This document shows, in pieces, positions 5,747-6,192 of a DNA stretch of 6,192 nucleotides (the first letter of the stretch is position 1; each line of letters opens with the position of its first letter). The translations under genes and the position numbers were made by a program. This DNA is from Cyanobacteria bacterium UBA2566 (GTDB lineage: Bacteria > Cyanobacteriota > Cyanobacteriia > Cyanobacteriales > Desertifilaceae), in assembly GCA_002340255.1 (NCBI GenBank), contig DDLS01000088.1:1-6192 (forward strand). Reading direction: 5' to 3'. The notes beneath the pieces are model-generated. The model was not told the origin of the DNA, did not search any database, and saw only the letters and a program-made list of their open reading frames with translations.

Positions 5747-6070
5747 ATGCCTTTTAGTGCTTATAAAGACTTGAGTGCGGTTCTTAAAGAATTTGAGATT
5801 ATCCAAAATCAATCCAATTTCATTATTGAAACCCCTTTTGAAATCTCGCCATACTTCCGGGAACATTTAGGTATTCTTCTAGAAGATGGTGTGGTGGATA
5901 ATTCAGAATACGCTATCTGTGAATCCATTATTGCTCCGATTTTGCAAGAAATTTGGAAACAGTACCGGAGTAAGTTTATTCTCTGGAGCCATCAAACCCT
6001 TCGCTATGAAGATCCATTATCTGGAATCCCAGAATTCAGCGCTTCGCGCTGCTATGAGGTACATTGTTGA
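5747..6070 (+). pseudogene. 3'-truncated cyanobacterial hypothetical gene, cut by repeat insertion
   Basis: The frame encodes 107 residues starting MPFSAYKDLS. It resembles a cyanobacterial hypothetical family that I recall as about twice this length, with a later part holding an E-A-K block reminiscent of PD-(D/E)XK nuclease folds; this is memory, not a search result. Residues 1-97 look like native protein, including GVVDNSEYAICE (48-59) and KFILWSHQTL (76-85). The frame then enters the 84-bp repeat at the last base of codon 97, so residues 98-107 (SASRCYEVHC) and the TGA stop are repeat-encoded. The remainder of the gene is not present up to the end of the window. A GAGGT ribosome site (5731-5735) lies 11 nt before the ATG. 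Like the upstream antitoxin gene it is AT-rich. A short protein could still be made, but it is probably non-functional. Confidence 0.7.
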
Positions 6071-6120
6071 TCATAGATTCGAGTTGTCATTGCGACTGCA
6101 GGGAAGCAATCGCCAAGATT
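6037..6120 (+). repeat. Right copy of the 84-bp dispersed inverted repeat
   Basis: This matches the reverse complement of 1-84 across all 84 positions except a C/T transition near 6097 and the 3-nt loop of the terminal hairpin (TTC at 6043-6045, in the same plus-strand orientation as in the left copy although the stem is inverted). The outer hairpin (6037-6051) forms the boundary with the interrupted gene. The other end runs without a break into the composite hairpin at 6086-6169, so the full element may span 6037-6169 (133 bp). Confidence 0.9.
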
Positions 6121-6169
6121 TGGGGATTTTGCGATTGCTTCATTCCACTTGCGCGACCTTCGCAATGAC
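6086..6169. repeat. Composite REP-like hairpin of two GTCATTGCGA...AAGCAATCGC units
   Basis: Two units face each other: GTCATTGCGA (6086-6095) with AAGCAATCGC (6104-6113), and GCGATTGCTT (6131-6140) with TCGCAATGAC (6160-6169). The outer and inner blocks are each perfect 10-bp inverted repeats, so the whole stretch can fold into a long interrupted stem with a 17-nt loop. This unit is a widespread bacterial interspersed repeat type, and a third copy lies at 8-35. The two units differ in the sequence between the conserved blocks. 6170-6192 holds nothing I can identify. Confidence 0.85.
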
Positions 6170-6192
6170 TTATCTCAATGATACTGTACTCC

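Noticed and set aside
1..6120. Composite transposon bounded by the 84-bp inverted repeats
   Set aside because: There is no transposase or integrase between the repeats, one repeat interrupts a gene from within, and the enclosed genes look like ordinary cyanobacterial genes.

Overview
The window looks like chromosomal DNA of a cyanobacterium, probably filamentous. The palindrome GCGATCGC (HIP1) appears eight times by eye (about 1140, 1777, 2014, 3123, 3866, 4181, 5048 and 5186), where chance would give about 0.1 in 6.2 kb. It also has a PEP-CTERM protein with the cyanobacterial VPEP tail, a secreted family-10-type glycosylhydrolase, a run of heptanucleotide tandem repeats, and small GCGC-rich hairpins. 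No RNA gene, CRISPR array or transposase gene was seen.

Layout. 1-203 is non-coding and repeat-rich: an 84-bp dispersed repeat, a heptamer tandem array and a small hairpin. 204-1718 (-) encodes a secreted glycosylhydrolase-like TIM-barrel protein. 1719-1989 is a divergent intergenic region with a strong 13-bp-stem hairpin at 1887-1923. 1990-2721 (+) encodes a PEP-CTERM surface or exported protein. It converges on 2787-3698 (-), a MoxR-type AAA+ ATPase, with a hairpin terminator between the two stops. A short divergent promoter region leads to 3809-5356 (+), a membrane protein with an extracytoplasmic helical domain and a C-terminal CPBP (CAAX protease/Abi) glutamic-protease domain.

From about 5357 onward the DNA is clearly AT-richer (about 29% G+C over 5461-5640, against about 53% in a sample from the MoxR gene). 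It holds a ParD-like antitoxin with no toxin beside it, then the 5' part of a cyanobacterial hypothetical gene whose reading frame runs into a second copy of the 84-bp repeat and stops there. The two copies of the repeat lie in inverted orientation at 1-84 and 6037-6120. The right copy continues into a long composite hairpin (6086-6169) built from the widespread GTCATTGCGA...AAGCAATCGC repeat.

The first four genes are ordinary, separately transcribed cyanobacterial genes with no visible shared pathway. I see no convincing new multi-gene system. The most informative features are the repeat element, its insertion into the 3' hypothetical gene, the hairpin ahead of the PEP-CTERM gene, and the orphan antitoxin.
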